DNA of 64,000 nucleotides from Motiliproteus sp036961355 (GTDB taxonomy: Bacteria; Pseudomonadota; Gammaproteobacteria; Pseudomonadales; Balneatricaceae). The translations under genes and the position numbers were made by a program. The stretch is from contig JBALVL010000003.1 of assembly GCA_036961355.1 (NCBI GenBank), positions 62,001 to 126,000 of the forward strand. The letters are read 5' to 3'. Below, in pieces: positions 19,484 through 28,486 of the stretch. The notes beneath the pieces were generated by a model. The model was not told the DNA's origin. It saw only the letters and a list, made by a program, of their open reading frames with translations, and searched no databases. Position 1 is the stretch's first letter; every line of letters starts with the position of its first letter.

Positions 19484-19548
19484 TCCGCTTTTGTTTTTCA
19501 GGGGTCCTCTTTTTGTGTATCCCTTCCATTGATAAGTAGGATCGAGTG

Positions 19549-19686
19549 ATGAGTAAAAGAACTTTCCAACCCAGCATACTAAAGCGCGCCCGCAACCACG
19601 GTTTCCGTGCACGCATGGCTACCAAGAACGGCCGTTCGGTAATTACCCGTCGTCGCTCTAAAGGCCGTAAGTCTCTGAGCGCTTAA
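19549..19686 (+). CDS. rpmH: 50S ribosomal protein L34
   Basis: Highly basic 45-residue protein of the large ribosomal subunit. It starts MSKRTFQPSILKRAR and contains the family sequence HGFRARMATKNGR and RRRSKGRKSLSA. It lies divergent from dnaA and directly upstream of rnpA, the universal arrangement. GTAGGATC before the ATG provides the ribosome site. Confidence 0.97.
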   Translation: MSKRTFQPSILKRARNHGFRARMATKNGRSVITRRRSKGRKSLSA

Positions 19687-19709
19687 GTTCACAGAGAGAC
19701 TGACCGACT

Positions 19710-20111
19710 ATGCCCGGTTTCGAATTTCCTCGGTGTTCACGTCTTTTGAACGCCGGGGATTACCGAACCGTCTTCAACGGCGCAAAGATTAAAGTCTCGG
19801 ATCGTAATCTTCTGATCCTGGCTACCCCCAACCAACTTTCCCACCCACGTGTCGGCTTGGTTATCGCCAAAAAAAACATCCGCTTGGCCGTGCAAAGAAA
19901 CCGCGTAAAACGTATCATCCGGCAATCCTTTCGGCTCCAGAGTCCGGCATTACCACATCTGGACATTGTCGTGTTAGCGCGTAAAGGGTTGGGCGATCTG
20001 GATAACCCCGCTTTGCACCAATTGATCGAACAAAGCTGGCGACGGTTAGAGAAATATACACGCAAGTACGAGCAGTCTCAGGCGGCACGCAACAAGGTTA
20101 CCGCTGACTGA
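19710..20111 (+). CDS. rnpA: ribonuclease P protein component
   Basis: Protein subunit of RNase P, which together with the M1 RNA trims tRNA 5' ends. The 133-residue protein carries the RNR signature in RLAVQRNRVKRIIRQSFR and the LLNAGDYRTVFNG start region. The gene follows rpmH by 23 bp. Unusually, no yidD gene is seen in the 84 bp between rnpA and yidC, although many relatives have one there. Confidence 0.95.
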   Translation: MPGFEFPRCSRLLNAGDYRTVFNGAKIKVSDRNLLILATPNQLSHPRVGLVIAKKNIRLAVQRNRVKRIIRQSFRLQSPALPHLDIVVLARKGLGDLDNPALHQLIEQSWRRLEKYTRKYEQSQAARNKVTAD

Positions 20112-20195
20112 CAATAAAATATCGGGTTGGGCCTGGCATCAGCTGATCTCCCAACAACTTCAGCAACAGATAGATAGCATCGGCAGATAACAACA

Positions 20196-21923
20196 ATGGA
20201 TTTCCAACGTATCGGTTTGGTCGCTGCATTGGCAGTGATCTCCTACCTCATGGTTCTTCAGTGGCAATCGGATTACGGTGTACAGACTCAAACAGTCGCA
20301 AGCGCCCCGGTGACTTCCTATTCCAGTGCTCCCGATCTTTCGGTCCCAACGGCTGAATCCGGCAACACCGCACCTACTGCTTCCGATACACCTGCTTCCG
20401 ATATACCTGCCGTCGACAGCCAAACGACCGAACAGCCAAGTGTATCGTCGGCGCCTGCAGAACTGAGCAGTCAATCGCAGCAAGGCGGGTTGGTCAAAGT
20501 AACCACCGATACCCTCGATGTTCTGATTGATACTTACGGCGGCGACATTATTCAGACCGCACTGCCCGGATATCTGGCGCAGCTCGGGAGCGATCAATCC
20601 TTCATACTACTAGAGCAGAACGATAACCGGGTCTATACCGCTCAGTCCGGACTGACTGGAACCAACGGACCTGATGCCAAAGGTGAACGTCCTCGCTATA
20701 CCATCAGCCAAAGTGAGTACCAACTAACCGATGGCGAAGATAACCTCAACGTAGATCTGGTTCTGGTACAGGATAACGGCGTTATCATCACCAAGCGTTT
20801 CACCTTCAACCGCGGTGACTACCTGGTTAAAGTCGAATACCTGATTAACAATCAGAGCAATCAGCAATGGCAGGGTAACCTGTTTGGTCAGATTAAACGT
20901 GACAGCAGTGCTGATCCCTCATCACAAACCAGCATGGGAATGCAGTCATATCTCGGTCCCGTATTCTCCAACACCGAGAATAATTTCGAAAAATATGCGT
21001 TCGACGATATCGACGACAGCCCTTATAAAGGCAAGTCTCAGGCCGGTTGGGTTGCGATGCTGCAACACTATTTCGTTAGTGCCTGGGTACCCAATCCGGA
21101 ACAGAGCCATAACTATTTTGCCCGTGAGCGGAACGGCAACTACCTGGCCGGTTTCGTCTCACCATCGATTGACGTAGCACCTGGTCAACAGGGTTCAACA
21201 TCAGCCAGTTTCTATGCCGGTCCGAAAATTCAAGAAGCACTCGAGCAGGTTGCTCCCCACCTCAAGCTGACTGTCGATTATGGCTGGCTATGGTGGATCG
21301 CCCAACCGCTATTCTGGTTGTTGACGCTGATCCAAGGTGTTGTGGTGAACTGGGGTCTGGCCATCATTTTGGTTACCGTGGTCGTTAAAGGCCTGTTCTT
21401 CCCGCTGTCGGCCAAAGCCTATAAGTCGATGGCCAAGATGCGCGCTGCCGGTCCCGAACTTGCCCGCCTGAAAGAGTTATACGGTGATGATCGCCAAAAG
21501 ATGTCACAGGCGATGATGGAGCTGTACAAGAAAGAGAAGATCAACCCGCTTGGTGGTTGTCTGCCGATTTTAATCCAGATGCCGGTTTTCATCGCACTGT
21601 ACTGGGTACTGCTTGAGAGTGTTGAGCTACGCCATGCACCCTTTATGCTGTGGATCCAGGATATGTCCGTCATGGACCCCTACTTCGTGTTGCCTATCCT
21701 GATGGGTATCACCATGTTTGTTCAACAAACCCTTAACCCCACGCCTCCGGATCCGATGCAGGCTAAGGTGATGAAGCTGTTGCCGTTCATGTTCACTTTC
21801 TTCTTCCTCTGGTTCCCGGCCGGTCTGGTACTTTACTGGGTGGTCAACAACATGCTGTCGATCGCTCAACAGTGGGTTATTACCCGCAATATCGAAGCCG
21901 AGGTTGCTGCCCGAAAATCCTAA
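20196..21923 (+). CDS. yidC: membrane protein insertase YidC
   Basis: Inserts and folds inner-membrane proteins, alone or with SecYEG. The 575 residues show an N-terminal membrane anchor (GLVAALAVISYLMVLQW), a Ser/Thr/Ala-rich linker, a large periplasmic beta domain, and five C-terminal membrane segments beginning near residue 360. Conserved parts include FPLSAKAYKSMAKMR, the cytoplasmic hairpin and NPLGGCLPILIQMPVFIALY. The last segment is followed by a basic tail. A terminator after it separates it from mnmE. Confidence 0.97.
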   Translation: MDFQRIGLVAALAVISYLMVLQWQSDYGVQTQTVASAPVTSYSSAPDLSVPTAESGNTAPTASDTPASDIPAVDSQTTEQPSVSSAPAELSSQSQQGGLVKVTTDTLDVLIDTYGGDIIQTALPGYLAQLGSDQSFILLEQNDNRVYTAQSGLTGTNGPDAKGERPRYTISQSEYQLTDGEDNLNVDLVLVQDNGVIITKRFTFNRGDYLVKVEYLINNQSNQQWQGNLFGQIKRDSSADPSSQTSMGMQSYLGPVFSNTENNFEKYAFDDIDDSPYKGKSQAGWVAMLQHYFVSAWVPNPEQSHNYFARERNGNYLAGFVSPSIDVAPGQQGSTSASFYAGPKIQEALEQVAPHLKLTVDYGWLWWIAQPLFWLLTLIQGVVVNWGLAIILVTVVVKGLFFPLSAKAYKSMAKMRAAGPELARLKELYGDDRQKMSQAMMELYKKEKINPLGGCLPILIQMPVFIALYWVLLESVELRHAPFMLWIQDMSVMDPYFVLPILMGITMFVQQTLNPTPPDPMQAKVMKLLPFMFTFFFLWFPAGLVLYWVVNNMLSIAQQWVITRNIEAEVAARKS

Positions 21924-21948
21924 TTTTGGATTGAGCAGCATGAACAAC

Positions 21949-21981
21949 AAGGCTCCCTGGGAAACCACGGAGCCTTTTCTT
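21949..21981 (+). terminator. rho-independent terminator between yidC and mnmE
   Basis: Stem AAGGCTCC/GGAGCCTT with a 12-base loop, followed by TTCTTT, 26 bp after the yidC stop. Confidence 0.8.
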
Positions 21982-22040
21982 TATCAGGCAGTATCATAAC
22001 CCTCTACACCCACCAGCGAGACTCACAGGAGCCCGTCACC

Positions 22041-23405
22041 ATGCAGATTGATACCGATACCATCGCCGCTGTCGCCACCCCTCCCGGACGTGGTGGCGTC
22101 GGCATGATTCGGATATCGGGAAAGCTGGCTGCACCACTGGCACAACAGCTGCTCGGGCTAACACCGAAGCCGCGCTATGCCCATTACGGTGCGTTTTATG
22201 ATCGCCAAGGGGTTGAGATCGATCGCGGTATCGCTCTGTACTTCCCCAACCCACATTCGTTTACCGGCGAAGATGTTTTGGAGTTACAAGGTCACGGTGG
22301 ACCGGTCATTCTCGATCTGATCTTGCGCGAAATCCTAGCTTCAGGAGCACGATCAGCCCGCCCCGGCGAGTTTTCTGAGCGCGCCTTTTTGAACGACAAG
22401 CTAGACCTGGCGCAAGCAGAAGCGATCGCCGATCTGATCGACAGCTCCTCCGAACAGGCTGCCCGCTCAGCCCTGCGATCGCTTCAGGGTGAATTCTCCA
22501 ACCGCATTCATGCCCTGGTCGAAGCGCTGATTCAGCTGCGTATCTATGTAGAAGCGGCGATAGACTTCCCGGAAGAGGAGATCGATTTTCTGGCCGACGG
22601 CAAGGTCAGTGGTGATCTTCAACAGATTCAACACGATCTGCTACAGGTTCTAAACGAAGCCAATCAAGGTGCCCTGCTGCGTGAAGGGATGAACGTAGTG
22701 ATTGCAGGTCGCCCCAATGCCGGGAAGTCGAGCTTGCTGAATGCACTGGCCGGCAAGGAATCGGCCATCGTCACCGATATCGCCGGTACCACCCGCGATG
22801 TACTGCGAGAACATATCCATATCGACGGCATGCCCTTACATATCATCGATACTGCCGGACTGCGCGATAGTGATGATGTGGTCGAACAGATCGGTATCGA
22901 TCGCGCCTGGGAGGAGATTCGTAACGCTGACCGGGTGCTGCTACTGGTTGATGCTGCCAGTACCAAGGAGACCGCTCCCGAAAAGATCTGGCCCGACTTT
23001 ATGGCCCACCTTCCCAGCCTTGATAAGGTCACCGTTATCCGTAACAAGATCGATCTGAGTGACGAAACAAGCGGAGTCGACTCCAGCCATGACTGCCACT
23101 TGATCCGGCTCAGTGCTAAACACCAGCATGGCATTGATCAGTTACGTCAGCATCTAAAACAGTGTATGGGCTACGACAGCACCTGCGAAGGAGGCTTTAT
23201 GGCTCGTCGCCGTCATATCGAAGCGCTACTTAAAGCACAGCAGGCTGTGCAGGCTGGGAGCACCCAACTGACCAGCTACGGTGCCGGCGAGCTGCTGGCC
23301 GAAGATCTCAAACAGGCTCAAAATTCGCTGTCAGAGATTACCGGAACCTTTAGTTCGGACGATTTGCTGGGGCGTATTTTCGGAAGTTTTTGTATCGGGA
23401 AGTGA
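22041..23405 (+). CDS. mnmE: tRNA modification GTPase MnmE
   Basis: With MnmG it builds the aminomethyl or carboxymethylaminomethyl group on U34 of several tRNAs. The 454 residues have a folate-binding N-terminal domain, a helical domain interrupted by the G domain (G1 GRPNAGKSSLLNAL, DIAGTTRD, G3 DTAGLRD, G4 RNKID), and the C-terminal CIGK motif containing the catalytic cysteine. Its partner mnmG lies about 3.2 kb downstream, across the acuI region and the putative origin. Confidence 0.98.
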   Translation: MQIDTDTIAAVATPPGRGGVGMIRISGKLAAPLAQQLLGLTPKPRYAHYGAFYDRQGVEIDRGIALYFPNPHSFTGEDVLELQGHGGPVILDLILREILASGARSARPGEFSERAFLNDKLDLAQAEAIADLIDSSSEQAARSALRSLQGEFSNRIHALVEALIQLRIYVEAAIDFPEEEIDFLADGKVSGDLQQIQHDLLQVLNEANQGALLREGMNVVIAGRPNAGKSSLLNALAGKESAIVTDIAGTTRDVLREHIHIDGMPLHIIDTAGLRDSDDVVEQIGIDRAWEEIRNADRVLLLVDAASTKETAPEKIWPDFMAHLPSLDKVTVIRNKIDLSDETSGVDSSHDCHLIRLSAKHQHGIDQLRQHLKQCMGYDSTCEGGFMARRRHIEALLKAQQAVQAGSTQLTSYGAGELLAEDLKQAQNSLSEITGTFSSDDLLGRIFGSFCIGK

Positions 23406-23456
23406 TCTGCGAGTTATTTCACGGTCTCAGATTACAAAAGTGGAAACAGAGGTTGT

Positions 23457-23876
23457 TCAGAAGGGAACTTTCAGGCTCAGTCCGATCTCGCCATCGGCCT
23501 TTCCGGAGAGCTCGGTTATAAAAGCACCCTCGTGGTGCTTTGTCATGAAGTTGATCCTTTCAGGCTCTATCATCACCGAGCTGGATGGTGTTATGGAATG
23601 AACCGTTAGTCTTTTTAGCAATGTCTTGGCTTGCTGATAATCCACACCCATCGATTTTAGGCCTTGCTTGGCGCCATACCCTATAACCGCTAAACGGGCC
23701 ATCTTCAGCTGTTCGTCATCGGCAGTTTTTGAGCCATAACCATCATGGTAGCGCCCTAAATGATCTTCTAATGCGCCAGCCGAGACGGATGATAGAGCAA
23801 GGAACTGAACGGCAAGTACTAGCACGCAGCAAAATAATCGCGTTAACCCTGTGCCTGTCTGTGTCTGTTTAGCCAT
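23457..23876 (-). CDS. small exported protein of unknown function
   Basis: I do not recognise this 139-residue protein. It has a convincing signal peptide (about residues 1-33, ending SSVSAGA) and a mature part with alternating charged and polar residues and no cysteine or obvious catalytic motif. It is convergent with mnmE, whose stop is 51 bp away. Codon use appears similar to its neighbours. The ribosome site before ATG 23876 is GGAGCAGGGTC. It could be a periplasmic or secreted protein, and nothing in the neighbourhood suggests its role. Confidence 0.65.
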   Translation of the reverse strand: MAKQTQTGTGLTRLFCCVLVLAVQFLALSSVSAGALEDHLGRYHDGYGSKTADDEQLKMARLAVIGYGAKQGLKSMGVDYQQAKTLLKRLTVHSITPSSSVMIEPERINFMTKHHEGAFITELSGKADGEIGLSLKVPF

Positions 23877-24042
23877 GACCCTGCTCCGTCAATTGCTGCA
23901 AGCTAGTGCTTTCACTATAGCTCAATCCCGCCAAAACGCAGTGAGATATCTCACCTTGTTTTGACGGAGCGGTGACGGCTTAAGCGCTCAAAAATTGCTC
24001 AAATAAGGGCTCAGCCAGGCATATCGTTTCACAATCTGTTGA

Positions 24043-25044
24043 TCAAGCCTGCAGGTCAACAACAGTGCGGCCTTGAACCTGGCCTTTGATAATATCGTTG
24101 GCCAGTTGCGGAATCTGCTCCAACGACACCACTTGATTGATCGAATCCATCAGTTGTTGCGGCATCTGTTGAGCCAGCCGATTCCAGGCTTCGGTTCTAC
24201 GAGCAACCGGACACATCACCGAATCAACCCCTTGCAGACGAACATTACGCAAAATAAACGGCATCACCGTCGAGGGTAGCTTGTAATCGCCGGCTAATCC
24301 GCAGGCAGCAACCGTACCGCTATAATCACACTCGGCCAACAACCGGTTAAGCATTTCGCCACCGACGGTATCGATCGCACCCGCCCAACGCGATTTTTCC
24401 AGCGGCCGTGAACGGGCAGCCATCTCCTCTCGGCTCAATAACTGGCTGGCACCCAGTTGCCGCAAATAATCGTGGGTCGATTCACGACCCGTGATCGCCG
24501 CCACCTGATAGCCCAATTTAGCCAACAAAGCGACCGCTACGCTGCCAACCCCCCCGGCAGCACCTGATACCACAACGGTGCCCGAATCAGGGGTCACACC
24601 ACCCTCCTCCAGCGCCATCACACAAAGCATGGCAGTCAATCCGGCAGTACCAATGGCCATCGATTGTAATGCGCTCATGTCCTCAGGCAGAGGCACCAAC
24701 CACTCCGGGCGCACCCGCTGAAACTGTGAATAACCGCCCCAATATTTCTCACCGACACTCCAGCCGGTCAGTACCACTTTATCGCCCGCTTGATAATCAC
24801 TGTCACCGCCATCAACCACGGTACCCACCAGATCAATTCCGGGAACCATCGGCCAGGTTAATACAATCTTGCCAACGCCGGAGACTGCCAGACCATCCTT
24901 ATAATTCAGGCTGGAGTAATCAACTTTCACCAAAACCTGTTCATCGGGTAGATCGGCTAGCGTCAGCTGTTCAATAGCAGAGCAGGTTTTTCCCTCTTCA
25001 TCCTGACGTAGTACTAATGCCTTAAATGGGGTGTCGGTCATCAT
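24043..25044 (-). CDS. acuI: acrylyl-CoA reductase (NADPH), AcuI/YhdH family
   Basis: Zinc-free medium-chain reductase that converts acryloyl-CoA to propionyl-CoA. In marine bacteria it is the detoxifying step of dimethylsulfoniopropionate and acrylate use. The 333 residues show the GroES-like N-terminal domain (VKVDYSSLNYKDGLAVSG, PGIDLVGTV), the NADPH-binding Rossmann loop (VVVSGAAGGVGSVAV) and the family end (GQVQGRTVVDLQ). The start could also be the second Met. It is transcribed divergently from a GntR regulator, and the two genes share a palindrome-rich 143-bp spacer. Confidence 0.88.
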   Translation of the reverse strand: MMTDTPFKALVLRQDEEGKTCSAIEQLTLADLPDEQVLVKVDYSSLNYKDGLAVSGVGKIVLTWPMVPGIDLVGTVVDGGDSDYQAGDKVVLTGWSVGEKYWGGYSQFQRVRPEWLVPLPEDMSALQSMAIGTAGLTAMLCVMALEEGGVTPDSGTVVVSGAAGGVGSVAVALLAKLGYQVAAITGRESTHDYLRQLGASQLLSREEMAARSRPLEKSRWAGAIDTVGGEMLNRLLAECDYSGTVAACGLAGDYKLPSTVMPFILRNVRLQGVDSVMCPVARRTEAWNRLAQQMPQQLMDSINQVVSLEQIPQLANDIIKGQVQGRTVVDLQA

Positions 25045-25093
25045 TCTATCCTTTCACTTTTGAGTGGCTTCAAAGCTATTGATGAAACCCTAA

Positions 25094-25134
25094 AACCCAA
25101 TTGTTAATTTGTCAAACAAATTCACAATTGGGTT
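25094..25134. promoter_or_regulatory. nested 41-bp palindrome between acuI and the GntR gene
   Basis: The sequence is symmetric about 25114. Outer arms AACCCAATTGT (25094-25104) and ACAATTGGGTT (25124-25134) flank inner arms ATTTGT and ACAAAT around CAA. The centre TTGTCAAACAA fits the TNGTNNNACNA pattern known for FadR/FCD-type GntR regulators. It is therefore the likely operator controlling both divergent genes. Confidence 0.8.
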
Positions 25135-25187
25135 ACTTGTGATATATTGGCCAGCATCACAGTGTAGTTCAGAGGCCTTCAACAACA

Positions 25188-25907
25188 ATGGCGATTCAAT
25201 ACCAAACTCTAGTCACCCAAAGTCTGGCCAAACAGATCGCCGAAAACATTCGCGCCTCAATTCTCGACGGCCGACTTAAGGTTGACGAACGATTACCTAC
25301 CGAAGAGGAGTTGGCGGCTAAGTTTTCTGTCTCCCGACCCACTATCCGTGAAGCCTTGAAGCGCCTTGCCGCGCAAAACCTGGTGCGTTCAAGACGCGGC
25401 CCGACCGGCGGCACCTTTATCACCCGGCCAACTGAGTCAGAATTAAGAACGACCCTAACCAACGCCACCACCTTAATGGTGACGCTGGGAGAGTTCGATA
25501 TCGACGCAATCACCGAAGCGCGTCGAGAGATGGAAAAACTGTGCCTGAAACTGGCGATAGATCGGCGTACAGAGCAGCAACTCGGACAGCTTGCCGATGA
25601 AGTGACCTGCCAGCAGCAACCGATCAGTGATGAACAGTTTTGTGCCTCAGATATTCGCTTTCACCGCACCATCGTCGATGCCACCGCCAACCCGGTATTG
25701 CAGTTTAATATGGTGACAGTGATCGAAGCGCTACAACCTCTAATGAATATGATTGCCAACCGCTACCGTGATCGACAAGTTATCATCGGTCACCACCAAC
25801 AGCTCCTGAAAGCGTTGACCGATCGAGACCTGACTACCGCCTGCAACTCACTCGATCAGTTGCTAGACTACCTGCTCACCCAATACCGGCAAGCCCAGCA
25901 AAGCTAA
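25188..25907 (+). CDS. GntR-family regulator, FadR/FCD subgroup
   Basis: 239-residue transcription factor. The N-terminal winged helix-turn-helix (about 10-75) includes the GntR hallmark RLPTEEELAAKFSVSRPTIR and the wing GGTFITRP. The C-terminal FCD ligand-binding domain (about 95-230) shows metal-binding histidines in RFHRTIVDATANPV and HHQQLLKAL. FCD regulators usually respond to small organic acids. Its divergence from acuI suggests it controls acrylate or propionate metabolism, which is inference. The shared spacer carries a matching palindromic operator. Confidence 0.9.
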   Translation: MAIQYQTLVTQSLAKQIAENIRASILDGRLKVDERLPTEEELAAKFSVSRPTIREALKRLAAQNLVRSRRGPTGGTFITRPTESELRTTLTNATTLMVTLGEFDIDAITEARREMEKLCLKLAIDRRTEQQLGQLADEVTCQQQPISDEQFCASDIRFHRTIVDATANPVLQFNMVTVIEALQPLMNMIANRYRDRQVIIGHHQQLLKALTDRDLTTACNSLDQLLDYLLTQYRQAQQS

Positions 25908-26141
25908 TATCCTGTTGGAATACAGCACCTCTGCACCAGTTATATCTTGACTGGTGTTTATCCTCTATCTACGCCTAAAAACTCTTTATAAAATACATAA
26001 CCTATTGATTAATATTTGATTAACAAATACTTAATCGCATGACGGCTACCTCATTAACCCCTCGGTTACCAACGACAGCTCAAAAGAGTTGCTTGCTGCG
26101 AATAGAAAAACACCTTCAACTGATCAAAAAACAAACGAAAA

Positions 26142-26425
26142 CTATCCACAGCGCCCTGTTGATAATATGTATAAGTGTGCAGGGATAAACCATTGAATGA
26201 GCTGTTGATAGTTTTAGCCTGTGTATAACCCGCTGTTTTATCCCCGTACTGTACACAAGCCACAATCAGGCTGTGAATAGTTTCACAAGGGTGTTAGTAA
26301 CTCCGCAAGCTACTGATAGTATTGTACTAAAAACTGTTAACAACAGATATTTGTCTGCTTAATAGTAGTAATAATAATCATCTTTCATATATATATACTT
26401 CATATATAAATAATTATTTAACCCC
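26142..26425. other. probable chromosomal origin of replication (oriC)
   Basis: The 668-bp gap before mnmG holds no gene. A cluster of DnaA-box-like 9-mers occupies 26142-26280: CTATCCACA (26142), TGTTGATAA (26157), TGTTGATAG (26203), TGTGTATAA (26220, a perfect TTATACACA on the minus strand), TTATCCCCG (26238) and TGTGAATAG (26272). Next comes TAGTAGTAATAATAAT (26363-26378), which resembles the DnaA-trio element of unwinding regions, and then a very AT-rich stretch (26379-26425, repeated ATATAT). Position beside mnmG is the same as in E. coli and Vibrio. The dnaA-rpmH spacer has only two boxes and no comparable unwinding region. Confidence 0.75.
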
Positions 26426-26575
26426 GTTAAACATTACAAAATCTCTGAATATCTAAAGTATGAGCAAGTGGCTATACTTAGCGGCTTTGCCAACTACCCT
26501 GTTTTGTTGTTCGTTGAATCAGATTTAGTCGCCTTGAAGCGATGTGAAGGCGGTTAAGTTCTATGAGGTGTGATT

Positions 26576-28486
26576 GTGAATTTTCCTGACCGTTACGATG
26601 TCATAGTGATCGGTGGTGGCCATGCCGGAACAGAGGCGGCATTAGCTGCGGCACGGATGGGCTCATCAACATTATTATTGACTCAAAACATCGAGACGTT
26701 GGGGCAGATGTCCTGTAATCCAGCTATTGGTGGTATCGGTAAGAGTCACCTAGTCAAAGAGATTGATGCACTCGATGGTGCGATGGCCGTGGCAACCGAC
26801 CTGGCAGGTATTCAATTTCGTGTCCTTAATTCTCGCAAAGGCCCAGCAGTTAGGGCGACACGTGCTCAGGCTGATCGACAACTCTACAAAGCCGCGATAC
26901 GCCAAATCCTTGAGAACCAACCAAATCTTCAGATATTTCAACAAACTGCAGATGATCTGATTATGGAAGGTGAGCGGGTTACCGGTGTTGTCACTCAGAT
27001 GGGTTTGCGCTTTAGTGCCAATTCTATCGTATTGACGACAGGTACTTTTTTGGGTGGTTTGATCCATATCGGTTTGCAGAATCATGCCGGTGGCCGAGCG
27101 GGAGACCCCTCCTCTTCAACGTTAGCAAAACGATTAAGAGAAACTTCATTACGGATTGATCGTTTAAAAACGGGGACTCCGCCGCGTATCGATGCACGCA
27201 GTGTTGATTTCTCAGTGATGCAAGAGCAACCCGGAGACACGCCGTTGCCGGTGATGTCTTACCTCGGATCGGTGGCTGACCATCCACGGCAGATTAGTTG
27301 TTTTATCACCCATACAAACGAAAAAACGCACGATATTATTCGCGGTGGCATGGATAGATCTCCGATGTATACCGGCGTGATTGAAGGCGTTGGTCCACGA
27401 TATTGCCCATCGGTCGAAGACAAAATCGTCCGTTTTGCGGATAAAAACTCGCATCAGGTTTTTGTTGAACCTGAAGGGTTAAGTACTCATGAGTTGTATC
27501 CCAACGGTATCTCAACCAGCTTACCGTTTGATGTTCAACTCGAGTTAGTACGGTCGATGAAAGGGTTTGAAAACGCATTCATTACCCGGCCGGGCTATGC
27601 CATTGAATATGATTACTTCAATCCGCAGGATCTGAAACATTCGTTAGAGAGCAGAGTGATTGATGGATTGTTTTTTGCTGGCCAGATCAACGGCACCACC
27701 GGTTACGAAGAGGCTGCAGCGCAGGGATTGTTAGCGGGTATGAACGCCTCGTTGCAAGCGCAGGATCGTGAAGCCTGGTGTCCTCGTCGTGATGAAGCTT
27801 ATATCGGCGTGATGGTAGACGATCTGATCACCCATGGGACGTCTGAACCTTATCGGATGTTTACCAGCCGCGCCGAGTATCGATTGATTTTGCGCGAAGA
27901 TAATGCCGATATGCGGTTGACCGAAAAGGGTCGTGAGTTAGGGTTGGTAGGCGATCGCCGGTGGCAAGCATTCAGTCTGAAACGTGAAGCGATAGGGTTG
28001 GAAAATGAGCGACTCAAAAGCAGTTGGGTCCAGCCAGGCACGGAAGCTGCAACCAGTCTTGATAATAAACTCGATAAGCCACTGGCACGCGAATATTGCC
28101 TGTTAGATCTGCTTAAGCGGCCGGAACTGAACTACGCCGATGTCGGTCACCTGGCTGGTGACGCCGACGTTGCTGCTCAGGTAAGCGAGCAGGTTGAGAT
28201 TGAAATCAAGTACGCCGGTTATATTGACCGCCAACAGCAAGATATCGAAAGGTTGCGCCGTCAAGAAGACACCGCTCTGCCTGTCGATTTGGATTACACG
28301 GTGATCGATGGTTTGTCGAATGAGATTCGGCAGAAACTCACAGAGGCACGACCGGCCACTTTAGCCGCCGCTTCGCGTATCTCGGGTGTGACTCCGGCGG
28401 CAGTGTCGTTGTTGCTAATCCAGTTGAAAAAGCATGCGACGAAGCGACAGCTGGCAGTCAAAGTAGCCGAGAAAGGGCAACACTAA
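26576..28486 (+). CDS. mnmG: tRNA uridine-5-carboxymethylaminomethyl modification enzyme MnmG
   Basis: FAD-dependent partner of MnmE in U34 tRNA modification. The 636 residues show the FAD-binding start (VIVIGGGHAGTEAALAAARM), the family motifs MSCNPAIGGIGKSHLVKEID and FRVLNSRKGPAVRATRAQAD, the FFAGQINGTTGYEEAAAQG motif and the C-terminal helical MnmE-binding domain. I prefer GTG 26576, because GAGG lies seven bases upstream and the protein then starts MNFPDRYDV as in relatives. GTG 26570 in the same frame is possible. It leads the rsmG-parA-parB run. Confidence 0.97.
   Translation: MNFPDRYDVIVIGGGHAGTEAALAAARMGSSTLLLTQNIETLGQMSCNPAIGGIGKSHLVKEIDALDGAMAVATDLAGIQFRVLNSRKGPAVRATRAQADRQLYKAAIRQILENQPNLQIFQQTADDLIMEGERVTGVVTQMGLRFSANSIVLTTGTFLGGLIHIGLQNHAGGRAGDPSSSTLAKRLRETSLRIDRLKTGTPPRIDARSVDFSVMQEQPGDTPLPVMSYLGSVADHPRQISCFITHTNEKTHDIIRGGMDRSPMYTGVIEGVGPRYCPSVEDKIVRFADKNSHQVFVEPEGLSTHELYPNGISTSLPFDVQLELVRSMKGFENAFITRPGYAIEYDYFNPQDLKHSLESRVIDGLFFAGQINGTTGYEEAAAQGLLAGMNASLQAQDREAWCPRRDEAYIGVMVDDLITHGTSEPYRMFTSRAEYRLILREDNADMRLTEKGRELGLVGDRRWQAFSLKREAIGLENERLKSSWVQPGTEAATSLDNKLDKPLAREYCLLDLLKRPELNYADVGHLAGDADVAAQVSEQVEIEIKYAGYIDRQQQDIERLRRQEDTALPVDLDYTVIDGLSNEIRQKLTEARPATLAAASRISGVTPAAVSLLLIQLKKHATKRQLAVKVAEKGQH

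Noticed and set aside
19076..19548. dnaA-rpmH spacer as the main oriC
   Set aside because: Only two perfect DnaA boxes and no clear unwinding region; the mnmG spacer is a fuller match. Kept as a possible secondary element.
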